This document shows, in pieces, positions 26,429 through 34,966 of a stretch of 64,000 nt of DNA. The stretch's first letter is position 1. Every line of letters starts with the position of its first letter. A model generated the notes under the pieces. That model worked only from the letters and a program-made list of their open reading frames with translations, made no database searches and was not told the DNA's origin. The translations under genes were made by a program, and so were the position numbers. The DNA is from Natronorubrum sulfidifaciens JCM 14089 (GTDB lineage Archaea > Halobacteriota > Halobacteria > Halobacteriales > Natrialbaceae): positions 106,539 to 170,538 of the forward strand of contig NZ_AOHX01000025.1 of the NCBI RefSeq assembly GCF_000337735.1, in the 5' to 3' direction.

Positions 26429-26878
26429 ATGACACCACACCAGGGCCAACGGTTCGAACTCCGCGAGCACACCGCCGACATCGCCGTCGAAGCCGCCGGC
26501 AACACACTCGAGGACGTCTTCGCTGCGGTTGCCGAGGGGCTCGCAGCCGCCTCGTGCGACGAGACACCCGACGCGTCCGGCGACCGGTTTTCGCTCTCGG
26601 TAACCGCCGAAAGCCGCGAGGCCTTGCTGTTCGATTACCTCGACGACCTGATCTACCTGCGAGACGTCCGCGTCGAACTCCCGGTCGACCATCGCGTCGA
26701 GACGATTTCCCACAGCGACGACGCCGACGAGACAGCGTGCTGGACGCTCGAGGCGAGCGCCCGCGGCGTCCCACTTGCCGAGATCGACGCCCGTGAGGTG
26801 AAAGCCGTCACCTACTCCGAGATGCGACTCGAGCGCGTCGACGACGAGTGGGAGGCGTACGTCGTCTTCGACGTCTGA
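26429..26878 (+). CDS. Archease, RtcB-activating protein
   Basis: 149 aa starting MTPHQGQRFELREHTADIAVEA. The family motifs are EHTADIAV near residue 13, LFDYLDDLIYLRDV near 68, and the closing VKAVTYSEMRLER. The conserved acidic residues bind the metal used to promote guanylation of RtcB. Archease speeds RNA ligation by RtcB during tRNA splicing. The rtcB gene lies 730 bp downstream on the same strand, separated only by a convergently oriented lipoprotein gene. Confidence 0.94.
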   Translation: MTPHQGQRFELREHTADIAVEAAGNTLEDVFAAVAEGLAAASCDETPDASGDRFSLSVTAESREALLFDYLDDLIYLRDVRVELPVDHRVETISHSDDADETACWTLEASARGVPLAEIDAREVKAVTYSEMRLERVDDEWEAYVVFDV

Positions 26879-26904
26879 GAGTTCTCTCAGACTGTCGGAC
26901 AGCA

Positions 26905-27039
26905 TCACTGATCGAGTCCGCTGAGAGTCGTCGAGTACGTGTCGCCGAAGACGTGGTGTTCGGTCACGGAAACGCGCCGGAGTAGGTCGTCGACGGTCGC
27001 CTCGACGCGATATAGTAACAACTGCAACGATTTACACAC
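26905..27039 (-). CDS. Possible 44-aa mini-ORF downstream of the lipoprotein gene
   Basis: A GTG-started frame of 44 aa (after the start: CKSLQLLLYRVEATVDDLLR, then VSVTEHHVFGDTY). Codons end mostly in G or C as in real genes here, but there is no good promoter or ribosome site and it starts inside a hairpin. It may be a decayed gene end. I do not assign a function. Confidence 0.25.
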   Translation of the reverse strand: MCKSLQLLLYRVEATVDDLLRRVSVTEHHVFGDTYSTTLSGLDQ

Positions 27040-27070
27040 TGATCGCACAGCCGTCGTGCGATCAGGTGTG
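27033..27070. other. Long hairpin at the lipoprotein stop codon
   Basis: TGATCGCAC (27040-27048) pairs perfectly with GTGCGATCA (27056-27064) across a 7-nt loop. With a one-base bulge the stem extends outward by about five more pairs. It overlaps the lipoprotein stop codon, so it probably ends or stabilises that transcript in the convergent gap facing archease. Confidence 0.55.
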
Positions 27071-27430
27071 CATTGACTTGCAGTGGCTACTATAGCCGGC
27101 CTGGGCGAGATCGTCGGAGCAGTTGGTGGGAGCGCTCGAGTTGTCCGCAGCGACGACGAGCAGATCCAGCCGCTCCTGTGAGCGCTCGTAGGCGGCGTGT
27201 GCCAACTCGACTGTCCCACACTCGCTCGAGCCGTACTCGACCGTGCCGCGGGCCGTAACGGTGCCGTCGTCGACACGCACGTCCGGCCGGGCCGTGGCGT
27301 CGAACTCCGCCTCGACGAGTTCGAACGTGGTGTCCACGCTCGAGCCGACGACGGGAAGCCGACCGAGACAGCCGGCGGTGAAGCCGAGGCCGCTTCCCGC
27401 GACGCTCGCAAGCAGCGCCCGTCTGTTCAT
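27062..27430 (-). CDS. Small Tat-type lipoprotein, function unknown
   Basis: 122 aa starting MNRRALLASVAGSGLGF, lipobox FTAGC with Cys21 and an Arg-Arg pair near the start, so it should be anchored outside the cell membrane. The mature part has TTFELVEAEFDATARPDVRV, three cysteines (SSECGTVEL, SAPTNCSDD and YSSHCKSM) and a helix AHAAYERSQERLDLLVVAA. The final codons belong to a 26-nt sequence repeated near 45.57 kb. No family is recognised. It lies between archease and rtcB on the opposite strand. Confidence 0.75.
   Translation of the reverse strand: MNRRALLASVAGSGLGFTAGCLGRLPVVGSSVDTTFELVEAEFDATARPDVRVDDGTVTARGTVEYGSSECGTVELAHAAYERSQERLDLLVVAADNSSAPTNCSDDLAQAGYSSHCKSMHT
27065..27090. repeat. 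26-nt sequence shared with 45574-45599
   Basis: The second copy of the repeat, lying in the 3' end of the small lipoprotein gene and abutting the hairpin at 27033-27070. Confidence 0.75.
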
Positions 27431-27607
27431 ATTTCCAATACGATAGGGGCGAACAAAGCCGTTCCGGTGACCGAAGACATCGGTACCGGAGGTCCCGTTC
27501 CTGCGGGCTCCGGTCGCTCGGCGGGAGGCGCGACGGCCAGCGAGTGTGACTCGCGATATCGCCGGCAGAGACGAACATCTTTGGGCGTTCGGAGTGGAGT
27601 CGTTCGT

Positions 27608-29074
27608 ATGAGCGATTCTACGTTCGACGCCGACGGCATCACGCTCGAGCAAGTGCGTGAGTACGTCTGGGAAATTCCACAGGAGGGCGATATGCGCACC
27701 CCTGCACGAGTCCTGGCGAGTGAAGCGCTGCTCGAGGAGATCAAAGAGGACAAGACGCTCCAGCAGCTCAAAAACACGACCCACCTGCCGGGGATCACGA
27801 AACACGCGATCTGTATGCCCGACGGGCATCAGGGCTACGGCTTCCCGGTCGGCGGTGTCGGCGCGCTCGACGCCGAGAACGGCTGTATCTCGCCGGGAGC
27901 GGTCGGCTACGACATCAACTGTGGGGTCCGCATGATGAAGACGAACCTCACCTACGACGACCTCAAAGGCCGCGAGACGGAACTCGTCGACTCGCTGTTC
28001 GCGAACGTCCCCTCGGGGCTTGGCGGGGGCGGCATCGTCGAGTCCGGCGTCGACACCGTCGACGAAATCCTCGCGCGGGGCGTCGACTGGGCGCTCGAGA
28101 ACAGCTACGCCGTCGAGGACGACCTGCGCCACTGTGAGGACGAGGGCACCCGCGAGGAGGCCGATCCGTCGAAGATCAGCCAGAAAGCGAAAGACCGCGG
28201 GAAAAACCAGATCGGTTCGCTGGGATCGGGGAACCACTTCCTCGAGGTCCAGCGCGTGACCGACGTCTTCCACGACGAGGTGGGGTCAGCCTACGGCCTC
28301 GAGAAAGATCAGATCGTCGTCCTGATCCACTGTGGCTCCCGTGGGCTGGGTCATCAGACGTGTAACGACTACCTGCGGAAGATCGAAAAACAGCATCAGG
28401 GCCTGCTGAACACGCTCCCGGATAAGGAACTCGCGGCCGCGCCCGCGGGTTCACAACTCGCCGAGGACTACTACGGCGCGATGAACGCGGCGATCAACTT
28501 CGCGTGGGTCAACCGTCAGCTGATCATGCATCGCACGCGCGAGGTCTTCGAGCGCGTCTTCGATCAGTCGTGGGAGGACATGGAGATGGACCTGCTGTAC
28601 GACGTGGCCCACAACATCGCGAAAAAAGAGGTCCACGACGTTGATGGGGAAAAACGAGAACTCTACGTCCACCGCAAAGGAGCGACACGGGCGTTCCCGG
28701 CCGGCCACCCCGAGGTGCCAAAGGCCTACCGCGACGTCGGCCAGCCGGTGATTATTCCCGGCAGCATGGGCACTGGCAGCTACGTCCTCCGTGGTGGCGA
28801 GAACTCGATGGAGTTGACGTTTGGCTCGACCGCCCACGGCGCAGGACGGCTGATGAGTCGCACGCAGGCCAAAAGCGAGTACTGGGGTGGCGACGTGCAG
28901 GACGAACTCGAGGAACAGGACCAGATCTACGTCAAAGCCCAGTCCGGCGCGACGGTCGCCGAGGAAGCACCGGGCGTCTACAAAGACGTCGACGAAGTCG
29001 TCCGCATCTCCGACGAACTCGGTATCGGCGACAAGGTCGCCCGGACGTTCCCCGTCTGTAACATCAAGGGGTGA
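27608..29074 (+). CDS. rtcB: tRNA-splicing RNA ligase RtcB
   Basis: 488 aa from the ATG at 27608 (MSDSTFDADGITLEQVREY); no intein is present. Mn-binding residues are the Cys in YDINCGVRM (near 104), His in GSGNHFLEVQ (near 207), His in HCGSRGLGHQ (near 240), and the guanylated His in TAHGAGRLMSR (near 411). RtcB joins 2',3'-cyclic phosphate and 5'-OH RNA ends, using GTP, after intron removal from tRNAs. Archease nearby is its activator. The upstream in-frame extension is antisense to the lipoprotein gene and is excluded. Confidence 0.97.
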   Translation: MSDSTFDADGITLEQVREYVWEIPQEGDMRTPARVLASEALLEEIKEDKTLQQLKNTTHLPGITKHAICMPDGHQGYGFPVGGVGALDAENGCISPGAVGYDINCGVRMMKTNLTYDDLKGRETELVDSLFANVPSGLGGGGIVESGVDTVDEILARGVDWALENSYAVEDDLRHCEDEGTREEADPSKISQKAKDRGKNQIGSLGSGNHFLEVQRVTDVFHDEVGSAYGLEKDQIVVLIHCGSRGLGHQTCNDYLRKIEKQHQGLLNTLPDKELAAAPAGSQLAEDYYGAMNAAINFAWVNRQLIMHRTREVFERVFDQSWEDMEMDLLYDVAHNIAKKEVHDVDGEKRELYVHRKGATRAFPAGHPEVPKAYRDVGQPVIIPGSMGTGSYVLRGGENSMELTFGSTAHGAGRLMSRTQAKSEYWGGDVQDELEEQDQIYVKAQSGATVAEEAPGVYKDVDEVVRISDELGIGDKVARTFPVCNIKG

Positions 29075-29122
29075 ACGAAGCGATCTTGAGAGGGTGACTC
29101 GAGCGATTCGGTCGCCGACGGC

Positions 29123-29335
29123 TCACTTCAGTCGAAACGGATTCTCGTCCTCACCGTCGTCATCGTCGTCGCTTGCGTACGGTTTTCGTGCCGTGATCGT
29201 CACCGTTGCCTCTGGGTCGTCTTCGTCAGCCCATGGACTGTCGTAGGCCGAAATCTCGAGATCGGTGACGTCCCAGCCTTCGTCCTCGATGAGTTCTACG
29301 AGGCGACGCTGGTCCGCGAGCATGTCCTCGTCCAT
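29123..29335 (-). CDS. Small acidic haloarchaeal protein, function unknown
   Basis: 70 aa starting MDEDMLADQRRLVELIED. An N-terminal helix (QRRLVELIEDEGWDVTD) is followed by strands (LEISAYDSPWADEDD, ATVTITARKPY) and an Asp/Glu-rich tail. It resembles small ferredoxin-like alpha/beta folds, but no family is recognised. It is divergent from moaA with 152 bp between the starts and converges on rtcB. Confidence 0.68.
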   Translation of the reverse strand: MDEDMLADQRRLVELIEDEGWDVTDLEISAYDSPWADEDDPEATVTITARKPYASDDDDDGEDENPFRLK

Positions 29336-29457
29336 ACGACCCCGTTCGAGCGGCCACAGGGTAGTTCTTGCGCTGTACTCGAGTAGACACGGCAGGGAAA
29401 CGGTCGGCCGAGCACGTAACCAGAACAGGTTTCGAAACGACGAAACCACCCGGGGTG

Positions 29458-29463
29458 TTTAAG
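29458..29463 (+). promoter_or_regulatory. TATA box of moaA
   Basis: TTTAAG in GGTGTTTAAGCGG, 25-30 nt upstream of the ATG at 29488. A GGTGG lies six bases before the ATG, so either a leaderless or an SD-assisted start is possible. Confidence 0.5.
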
Positions 29464-29487
29464 CGGATCCACCTGCTATCAGGTGGC

Positions 29488-30477
29488 ATGCTCGCCGACG
29501 ATTTCGGGCGCGAGGTAACCGGGGTCAGGGTTTCACTTACCGACCGGTGCAATTTCGACTGCGTCTACTGTCACAACGAGGGGTTAGGGGACACGCGCGG
29601 CCCGATGGACCCACAGGACGACGAGATGTCGACCGATGACGTCGTTCGGTTTCTCGAGGTCGCAGCCGAGTTCGACGTCGAGGCGGTCAAGTTTACCGGC
29701 GGCGAGCCGATGCTGCGCCAGGACTTAGAGGAGATCATCGAGCGAACACCTGACCAGATGGAGGTCTCGTTGACGACCAACGGCACGTTCCTCCCCGGCC
29801 GGGCCGAGGCACTCGTCGATGCCGGCTTAGAACGGGTCAACGTCTCACAGGACGCCCTCGATCCGAAAGACTTCGCCGAGATTACGAAAAGCGGCGCGTA
29901 CGAGAAAGTCATCGAAGGCGTCGAGGCGGCGCTCGAGGCCGGACTCGATCCGGTCAAACTCAACATGGTCGTCTTCGAGCACACGGCGGGCTATGTCCCA
30001 CAGATGGTTGACCACGTCGCCGAAAACGAGGGGCTACAGCTCCAGTTGATCGAGTACATGCCGGAACTGACGGGAAAGCCGGAGTGGAACGTCGATATCG
30101 AACGAGTCCACGGCTGGCTGGCCGAACAGGCCGACGAGATCGAACACCGCGAGATGCACGATCGGAAACGGTACTGGATCAGCAACGACGAGGGCGACGG
30201 ACGCGGCATGGTCGAGATCGTCGACCCCGTCGAAAACCCGACGTTCTGTGCGAACTGCCACCGCGTTCGGGTGACCCATCAGGGGTTCTTGAAGGGCTGT
30301 CTCAACCGCAACGACGACCTCAAATCGATGGGCGAGATGACCAAACCCGAGATCCGCGAGGCGTTTCGCGAGGTCGTCGCCAACCGCGTCCCCTACTACG
30401 GCGAGTACATGATCCGAAACGGCGACGGCGAGTGGGAACTCAACGACGAGTACGTTGGGACGTACGCCGAAATCTGA
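29488..30477 (+). CDS. moaA: GTP 3',8-cyclase MoaA (molybdenum cofactor biosynthesis)
   Basis: 329 aa starting [19 protein letters not shown]. The radical-SAM cluster is Cys21, Cys25 and Cys28 (CNFDCVYC), with SAM-binding [12 protein letters not shown] second [4Fe-4S] site near the C-terminus uses CANCHRVRV and LKGC. MoaA converts GTP to 3',8-cH2GTP, the first step to molybdopterin. The C-terminus is VGTYAEI and lacks the Gly-Gly tail found in most bacterial MoaA. No other moa gene is in the window. Confidence 0.93.
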   Translation: MLADDFGREVTGVRVSLTDRCNFDCVYCHNEGLGDTRGPMDPQDDEMSTDDVVRFLEVAAEFDVEAVKFTGGEPMLRQDLEEIIERTPDQMEVSLTTNGTFLPGRAEALVDAGLERVNVSQDALDPKDFAEITKSGAYEKVIEGVEAALEAGLDPVKLNMVVFEHTAGYVPQMVDHVAENEGLQLQLIEYMPELTGKPEWNVDIERVHGWLAEQADEIEHREMHDRKRYWISNDEGDGRGMVEIVDPVENPTFCANCHRVRVTHQGFLKGCLNRNDDLKSMGEMTKPEIREAFREVVANRVPYYGEYMIRNGDGEWELNDEYVGTYAEI

Positions 30478-30593
30478 CGCTGCGCTCTGTTATCCGATCG
30501 GCGGCACGTGACGGCAACAGTCCGTACGGACTGTTCAATCTCGGCGAGACACTCGAATGAGACGGGGTCTCGTTGCAGCTATCTTTCGTTGCC

Positions 30594-30601
30594 CTTAAGT
30601 A
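30594..30601 (+). promoter_or_regulatory. TATA box of the tRNA-Ser/ribosomal operon
   Basis: CTTAAGTA about 80 nt before the tRNA. Between them is a GNRA-type hairpin (GGGGA-GCGA-TCCCC, 30636-30649), part of the leader that must be removed during tRNA processing. Confidence 0.5.
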
Positions 30602-30680
30602 CCCGTCGCGGGTAGGTTCGGGTGCAATACGTGTAGGGGAGCGATCCCCGAGTCCGAGAGGGCGATGATAGAGACACGGT

Positions 30681-30763
30681 GTTGTGGTAGCCAAGCGGCC
30701 CAAGGCGCATGGTTGCTAACCATGTGGCGTCAAGCCTCCGGGGTTCGAATCCCCGCCACAACG
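30681..30763 (+). tRNA. tRNA-Ser (GCU)
   Basis: 83 nt, class II. Acceptor GTTGTGG pairs with CCACAAC and the discriminator is G, as in serine tRNAs. The anticodon stem CATGG/CCATG encloses TTGCTAA, giving anticodon GCT. The variable arm has a GGC/GCC stem and the T arm is GGGG-TTCGAAT-CCCC. CCA is not encoded. It is the first element of the rps13 operon, as in other haloarchaea. No intron is present. Confidence 0.96.
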
Positions 30764-30836
30764 TCGGATTCAGGTGACTGACGTTTCCGCCAGTCACATT
30801 TGCAACGCGCGCACAACAGACACAGATACACGACAC

Positions 30837-31358
30837 ATGAGCGAGGAAGAACCTCAAGACCAACAAGACGACGAAGACCTTCAGTACTTCGTCCGCATCG
30901 GGCAGACAGACCTCGATGGGACGAAGTCCGTCGAGCGCTCGCTCTCGGAGATGAACGGGATCGGTCGACGAACCGCCCGACTCATCGCCGATGAAGCGGA
31001 TGTTGATCGAACAGCGACGTTCGGTCGACTCGACGACGACGTCATCAACAAGGTCGTTGAAATCGTAGAGAACTACGCTGGAAACGTTCCAGACTGGCTC
31101 AACAACCGCCAGTCGGACTTTTACTCCGGGGAGACCACCCACGAGATCGGTAACGATCTCCAGCTCACCCGCCAGCACGACATCAACCGGATGAAGATGA
31201 TCGACTCCTACAAAGGAACGCGCCACAAGCGCGGTCAGAAGGTTCGCGGTCAGCGAACCAAGTCCACCGGTCGTACGGAGGGCACCATCGGAGTCAACGT
31301 CGAAGAAATCCGTGAAGAGCAGGCAGAAGAAGCTGCTGCCGAGGAGGGTGACGAATAA
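30837..31358 (+). CDS. rps13: 30S ribosomal protein uS13
   Basis: 173 aa from the ATG at 30837 ([19 protein letters not shown]). An earlier in-frame GTG is too close to the tRNA 3' end. The core carries [34 protein letters not shown], and [20 protein letters not shown] near residue 120. The N- and C-terminal extensions are acidic. uS13 sits in the head of the small subunit and contacts tRNAs. Its stop overlaps the rps4 ATG by one base. Confidence 0.97.
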   Translation: MSEEEPQDQQDDEDLQYFVRIGQTDLDGTKSVERSLSEMNGIGRRTARLIADEADVDRTATFGRLDDDVINKVVEIVENYAGNVPDWLNNRQSDFYSGETTHEIGNDLQLTRQHDINRMKMIDSYKGTRHKRGQKVRGQRTKSTGRTEGTIGVNVEEIREEQAEEAAAEEGDE

Positions 31359-31879
31359 TGCCGCTCGGAACCGATACCAAACAGTACGAGACGCCAAACC
31401 ACCCATATCAGGGTGAGCGAATCGCTGCCGAGCACTCCCTGCTCGACCGCTACGGGCTGTCGAACAAAGAAGAGCTCTGGCGAGCACAGTCCGAGCTTCG
31501 CTCCTACCGACGCGAGGCTCGAGAACTGCTCGGTCAGGCCCAGGACGACGACGCCGTCATCCGCCGCTCCGAGGAGTTCCTCGGACGACTCAAGCGCGTC
31601 GGTGTGCTTGACGAAAGCGACGAACTCGGCGACGTGCTGAGCCTCGAGATCGAGGACGTCCTCGAGCGCCGTCTCCAGACGGTCGCCTACCGAAAGGGGC
31701 TGGCCAACACGCCACAGCAGGCACGACAGTTCATCATCCACGGGCACGTTACGGTCGGCGAGCAGCGCCACTGCATCCCATCGTACGTCGTCGACGTCGA
31801 TGAGGAAGACCTCGTTGCGTTCGACGAGAACAGCCCACTCGCAGACGAACTCCACCCGGAACGGGCGGAGGGTCAATAA
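31358..31879 (+). CDS. rps4: 30S ribosomal protein uS4
   Basis: 173 aa ([19 protein letters not shown]). The S4 RNA-binding domain lies at about 105-155 ([33 protein letters not shown]). uS4 is a primary binder of 16S rRNA. It shares its first base with the rps13 stop and ends one base before the rps11 start, so it is tightly coupled in the operon. Confidence 0.97.
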   Translation: MPLGTDTKQYETPNHPYQGERIAAEHSLLDRYGLSNKEELWRAQSELRSYRREARELLGQAQDDDAVIRRSEEFLGRLKRVGVLDESDELGDVLSLEIEDVLERRLQTVAYRKGLANTPQQARQFIIHGHVTVGEQRHCIPSYVVDVDEEDLVAFDENSPLADELHPERAEGQ

Positions 31880-31880
31880 C

Positions 31881-32270
31881 ATGAGTCAGGACGACGAGAA
31901 ATGGGGCGTAGCCCACGTACACGCATCGTTCAACAACACCGTCATGACCGTCACGGACCTCACAGGTGCGGAGACGATCACCAAGTCCTCCGGCGGGACG
32001 GCGGTCAAACAGAACCGCGACGAGGCGTCGCCGTACGCGGCCATGCAGATGGCCGAGTCCATCGCCGAAGAGGTCAAAGCAGCCGGCATCACGGGTCTGC
32101 ACGTTCGCGTCCGTGGTCCGGGTGGCAACCTCCAGAAGTCGCCTGGTCCAGGCGCACAGGCAACGATCCGCGCACTCGCCCGCTCGGGCATCGAGATCGG
32201 ACGCATCGAAGACGTCACGCCGATCCCACACGACGGATCGCGCGCACCGAAAGGCAAGGGCGGCTACTAG
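31881..32270 (+). CDS. rps11: 30S ribosomal protein uS11
   Basis: 129 aa ([20 protein letters not shown]). The core is [40 protein letters not shown] and the C-terminal [15 protein letters not shown]. uS11 forms part of the platform that contacts mRNA in the E site. The start ATG follows the rps4 stop by one base. An upstream in-frame extension overlaps rps4 and is not used. Confidence 0.97.
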   Translation: MSQDDEKWGVAHVHASFNNTVMTVTDLTGAETITKSSGGTAVKQNRDEASPYAAMQMAESIAEEVKAAGITGLHVRVRGPGGNLQKSPGPGAQATIRALARSGIEIGRIEDVTPIPHDGSRAPKGKGGY

Positions 32271-32274
32271 ATCC

Positions 32275-33024
32275 ATGACAGAAGACTACGACGTCGAGTT
32301 CGTCGAACACGAGGACCGATACGCACGGTTCCTCGTCCGCGGTGTCACACCCGCGTTCGCCAACGGGCTTCGTCGCGCGATGCTCGCCGACGTTCCAACG
32401 TTGGCCATCGACACCGTCCGGTTCATCGAGAACTCGTCGGTCATGTTCGACGAGCAACTCGCACTCCGACTCGGGCTCGTCCCACTGACGACCCCACCCG
32501 AAGCCGAGTTCGCCGAGGGCGACACCGTCACTCTCTCGATCGACGTCGAAGGACCAGCCACCGCCTACTCGGGCGATCTCGTCTCGAGCGACGATCTCGT
32601 ACAACCTGCAGACGAGAACGTTCCGATCATCGACCTCAAGGACGACCAGCGCCTCGAGGCCGAGGCTGACGCCGTCTTCAACCGCGGCAAAAACCACGCG
32701 AAACATCAGGGCGCAGTCTCTGCAGGCTATCGACATCTCCAGCGTGTGGAGGTCGTCGACGACCTGCCGGAGTTCGAAGAGCAGGAGTCCCGAATCATCC
32801 GTGGTGTCATCGAAGCAGACGGTGAACTGATCCAGACCAGCGAGTTCGACCACGATCTGTCGAACCGCTATCCTGGCAAACAAGTCGAGATCGAGGACGT
32901 CCCGAACGCGTTCGTCTTCAACATCGAGACGGACGGCTCGTTCCCAGTCGACGAACTGGTCACACGAGCCGCCGACTCGATCGAAGCACGCGCGGCCGAA
33001 CTCGAAGACGCAGTACAGCTCTAG
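32275..33024 (+). CDS. rpoD: DNA-directed RNA polymerase subunit Rpo3 (RpoD)
   Basis: 249 aa ([19 protein letters not shown]). The alpha-like dimerisation domain has [20 protein letters not shown] and [14 protein letters not shown]. Haloarchaeal Rpo3 usually lacks the ferredoxin-like Cys insert, and no Cys cluster is seen here either. It pairs with Rpo11 to start polymerase assembly. The start is 4 bp after the rps11 stop. Confidence 0.96.
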   Translation: MTEDYDVEFVEHEDRYARFLVRGVTPAFANGLRRAMLADVPTLAIDTVRFIENSSVMFDEQLALRLGLVPLTTPPEAEFAEGDTVTLSIDVEGPATAYSGDLVSSDDLVQPADENVPIIDLKDDQRLEAEADAVFNRGKNHAKHQGAVSAGYRHLQRVEVVDDLPEFEEQESRIIRGVIEADGELIQTSEFDHDLSNRYPGKQVEIEDVPNAFVFNIETDGSFPVDELVTRAADSIEARAAELEDAVQL

Positions 33025-33154
33025 AAGACGATGAACTGCCCCCAATCCCACTGTGAGTCCGCGTTCGCTGGCGCCGTGAGCGACGAGACCGGCACGCACT
33101 CACGACTTGGAATCGAAAGGGGTTTGAAGGGGCAACGGATAGGAAGAAGTGCAA

Positions 33155-33239
33155 GCAGGGATAGCCAAGTCAGGCCAACGGCGCAGCGTTCAGGGCGCTG
33201 TCTCGTAGGAGTCCGCAGGTTCAAATCCTGCTCCCTGCA
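33155..33239 (+). tRNA. tRNA-Leu (CAG)
   Basis: 85 nt, class II. Acceptor GCAGGGA pairs with TCCCTGC and the discriminator is A. The anticodon stem CAGCG/CGCTG encloses TTCAGGG, giving anticodon CAG. The T arm is GCAGG-TTCAAAT-CCTGC. CCA is not encoded. It lies inside the ribosomal operon between rpo3 and rpl18e, a conserved haloarchaeal position, so its release from the mRNA must cut the operon transcript. Confidence 0.96.
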
Positions 33240-33386
33240 TCCACTTCTGTACCGTCGAACAACGTTCGGCAGCAGTTCGGTCACGACCGACCGAACGGGC
33301 TTCCGATCCGTTCGACAGCCAACCGATTCCACGATCGGTGAGACGCTTCCTCGTCTCGCCGATACGACCGACTTTGGAGGAAATCA

Positions 33387-33740
33387 ATGAGTAGCAAGAC
33401 TAATCCGAGGCTCAACGATCTTATCGCCGAGCTCAAGTCGACGTCCCGCGAGGCGGACGCCGATGTCTGGCGAGACGTTGCTGACCGACTCGAGAAGCCC
33501 CGGCGCACCCACGCAGAGGTGAACCTTGGCCGTATCGAGCGATACGCACGCGAAGAAGAGACTGTCGTCGTTCCCGGCAAAGTGCTGGGCTCCGGCGCCT
33601 TACAGAAAAACGTCACCGTCGCAGCGGTCGACTTCTCCTCGTCCGCCGAGACGAAGATCGACGCCGTCGGTGACACAGTACCGCTCGAGCAAGTGCTCGA
33701 AGAGAACCCACAGGGATCCAACGTGCGGGTGATTCGATGA
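33387..33740 (+). CDS. rpl18e: 50S ribosomal protein eL18 (L18e)
   Basis: 117 aa ([19 protein letters not shown]). The core is [40 protein letters not shown], typical of the eL18/uL15 fold. The stop overlaps the rpl13 ATG by 4 nt (ATGA). Confidence 0.96.
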   Translation: MSSKTNPRLNDLIAELKSTSREADADVWRDVADRLEKPRRTHAEVNLGRIERYAREEETVVVPGKVLGSGALQKNVTVAAVDFSSSAETKIDAVGDTVPLEQVLEENPQGSNVRVIR

Positions 33741-34186
33741 GTATCGCAGAGTTCGACGCGGACGTCGTCGTCGACGCCCGTGACTGTATCCTTGGCCGCG
33801 TCGCCAGCGAAGTGTCCCAGCGCGCCCTCGACGGCGAGCGTGTCGCGATCGTCAACGCCGAAGACGCCGTGATCACCGGCGACAAAGAGGACATCTTCGA
33901 CACCTACCGCACGCGCATCCAGCTCGGCTCCGACAGCGGGCCGTACTACCCACGCCGACCGGACACGATCTTTAAGCGCTCGGTCCGTGGGATGTTGCCC
34001 TACAAGAAGCCACGTGGCCGCGAGGCGTTCTCGAACGTCCGTGTCTACCTGGGCAACCCATACGAAGACGACGATGACCGCGAGTCCGAGATCCTCGAGG
34101 GCACGTCGCTGGACCGACTTTCGAACATCCGCTTCGTCCACCTGGGCGAAGTCTCCGAACAACTCGGTGCTAACGTCACATGGTAA
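33737..34186 (+). CDS. rpl13: 50S ribosomal protein uL13
   Basis: 149 aa ([20 protein letters not shown]). Family motifs are [20 protein letters not shown] near residue 22 and [18 protein letters not shown] near 82. The stop overlaps the rps9 start by 7 nt. Confidence 0.97.
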   Translation: MSIAEFDADVVVDARDCILGRVASEVSQRALDGERVAIVNAEDAVITGDKEDIFDTYRTRIQLGSDSGPYYPRRPDTIFKRSVRGMLPYKKPRGREAFSNVRVYLGNPYEDDDDRESEILEGTSLDRLSNIRFVHLGEVSEQLGANVTW

Positions 34187-34578
34187 CGAACACGAGTGGA
34201 AAGAAAAAGACCGCCGTCGCTCGAGCGACCGTTCGCGAAGGCGAGGGTCGCGTTCGAATCAACTCCAAGCCAGTCGAACTGGTCGAGCCGGAAATGTCCC
34301 GCCTCAAGATGCTCGAGCCGTTCCGCATCGCCGGTGAGGACCTCCGCAGCGACATGGACATCGACGTTCGCGTCGAAGGTGGCGGTATCAGCGGTCAGGC
34401 AGACGCCGTCCGCACGGCTATCGCCCGCGGAATCGTCCAGCACTCCAACGACGCCGAACTCCGTGACGCGTTCATGGAGTTCGACCGCTCGCTGCTGGTC
34501 AACGACGTTCGCCAGTCCGAACCGAAGAAGTGGGGCGGCCCGGGCGCTCGGGCTCGCTACCAGAAGTCCTACCGCTAA
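34180..34578 (+). CDS. rps9: 30S ribosomal protein uS9
   Basis: 132 aa ([20 protein letters not shown]). The C-terminus ends [14 protein letters not shown], the conserved basic tail that reaches the P-site tRNA anticodon. [20 protein letters not shown] is the core motif. Confidence 0.97.
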   Translation: MVTNTSGKKKTAVARATVREGEGRVRINSKPVELVEPEMSRLKMLEPFRIAGEDLRSDMDIDVRVEGGGISGQADAVRTAIARGIVQHSNDAELRDAFMEFDRSLLVNDVRQSEPKKWGGPGARARYQKSYR

Positions 34579-34590
34579 GGTGATTCAATC

Positions 34591-34785
34591 ATGATGGTAC
34601 CGGTCCGGTGTTTCAGCTGTGGGACTGTCGTCGGCGAACACTGGGAGGAGTTCGACGAGCGCGCACAGGAGGGCGACGAGGACCCCGAAGAAGTCCTCGA
34701 CGAACTCGGTGTCGACCGCTACTGCTGTCGGCGCATGCTCGTTAGCCATACGGACCTCGTCGACGTCGTCTCTCCATACCAGTAA
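34591..34785 (+). CDS. rpoN: DNA-directed RNA polymerase subunit Rpo10 (RpoN)
   Basis: 64 aa ([20 protein letters not shown]). The zinc site is CFSC at the N-terminus and YCCRRML near residue 48, the classic Rpo10 arrangement. A second ATG immediately follows the first; either could be used. It stabilises the Rpo3-Rpo11 platform. Confidence 0.96.
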   Translation: MMVPVRCFSCGTVVGEHWEEFDERAQEGDEDPEEVLDELGVDRYCCRRMLVSHTDLVDVVSPYQ

Positions 34786-34786
34786 C

Positions 34787-34966
34787 ATGCAACAGGAACG
34801 TCACAACCGCTACGAGAAAGCACGCATCCTCGGTGCACGAGCGCTGCAGATCTCTTACGGCGCGCCGGTGTTGGTCGAGACGAACCAGTCCGAACCGATC
34901 CTCATCGCCGCCGAGGAGTACGACGCTGGGGTCTTACCCTTTACCGTCAAGCGAGGGAAGCAATGA
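34787..34966 (+). CDS. rpoK: DNA-directed RNA polymerase subunit Rpo6 (RpoK)
   Basis: 59 aa ([20 protein letters not shown]). The core [21 protein letters not shown] and the TVKRGKQ end match Rpo6/omega. It starts one base after the rpoN stop, and its stop overlaps the eno ATG by 4 nt. It clamps the largest subunit during assembly. Confidence 0.95.
   Translation: MQQERHNRYEKARILGARALQISYGAPVLVETNQSEPILIAAEEYDAGVLPFTVKRGKQ

Noticed and set aside
34180-34594. Second 132-aa frame overlapping rps9 in another frame
   Set aside because: Ser/Arg-rich, no family match; rps9 accounts for the region.
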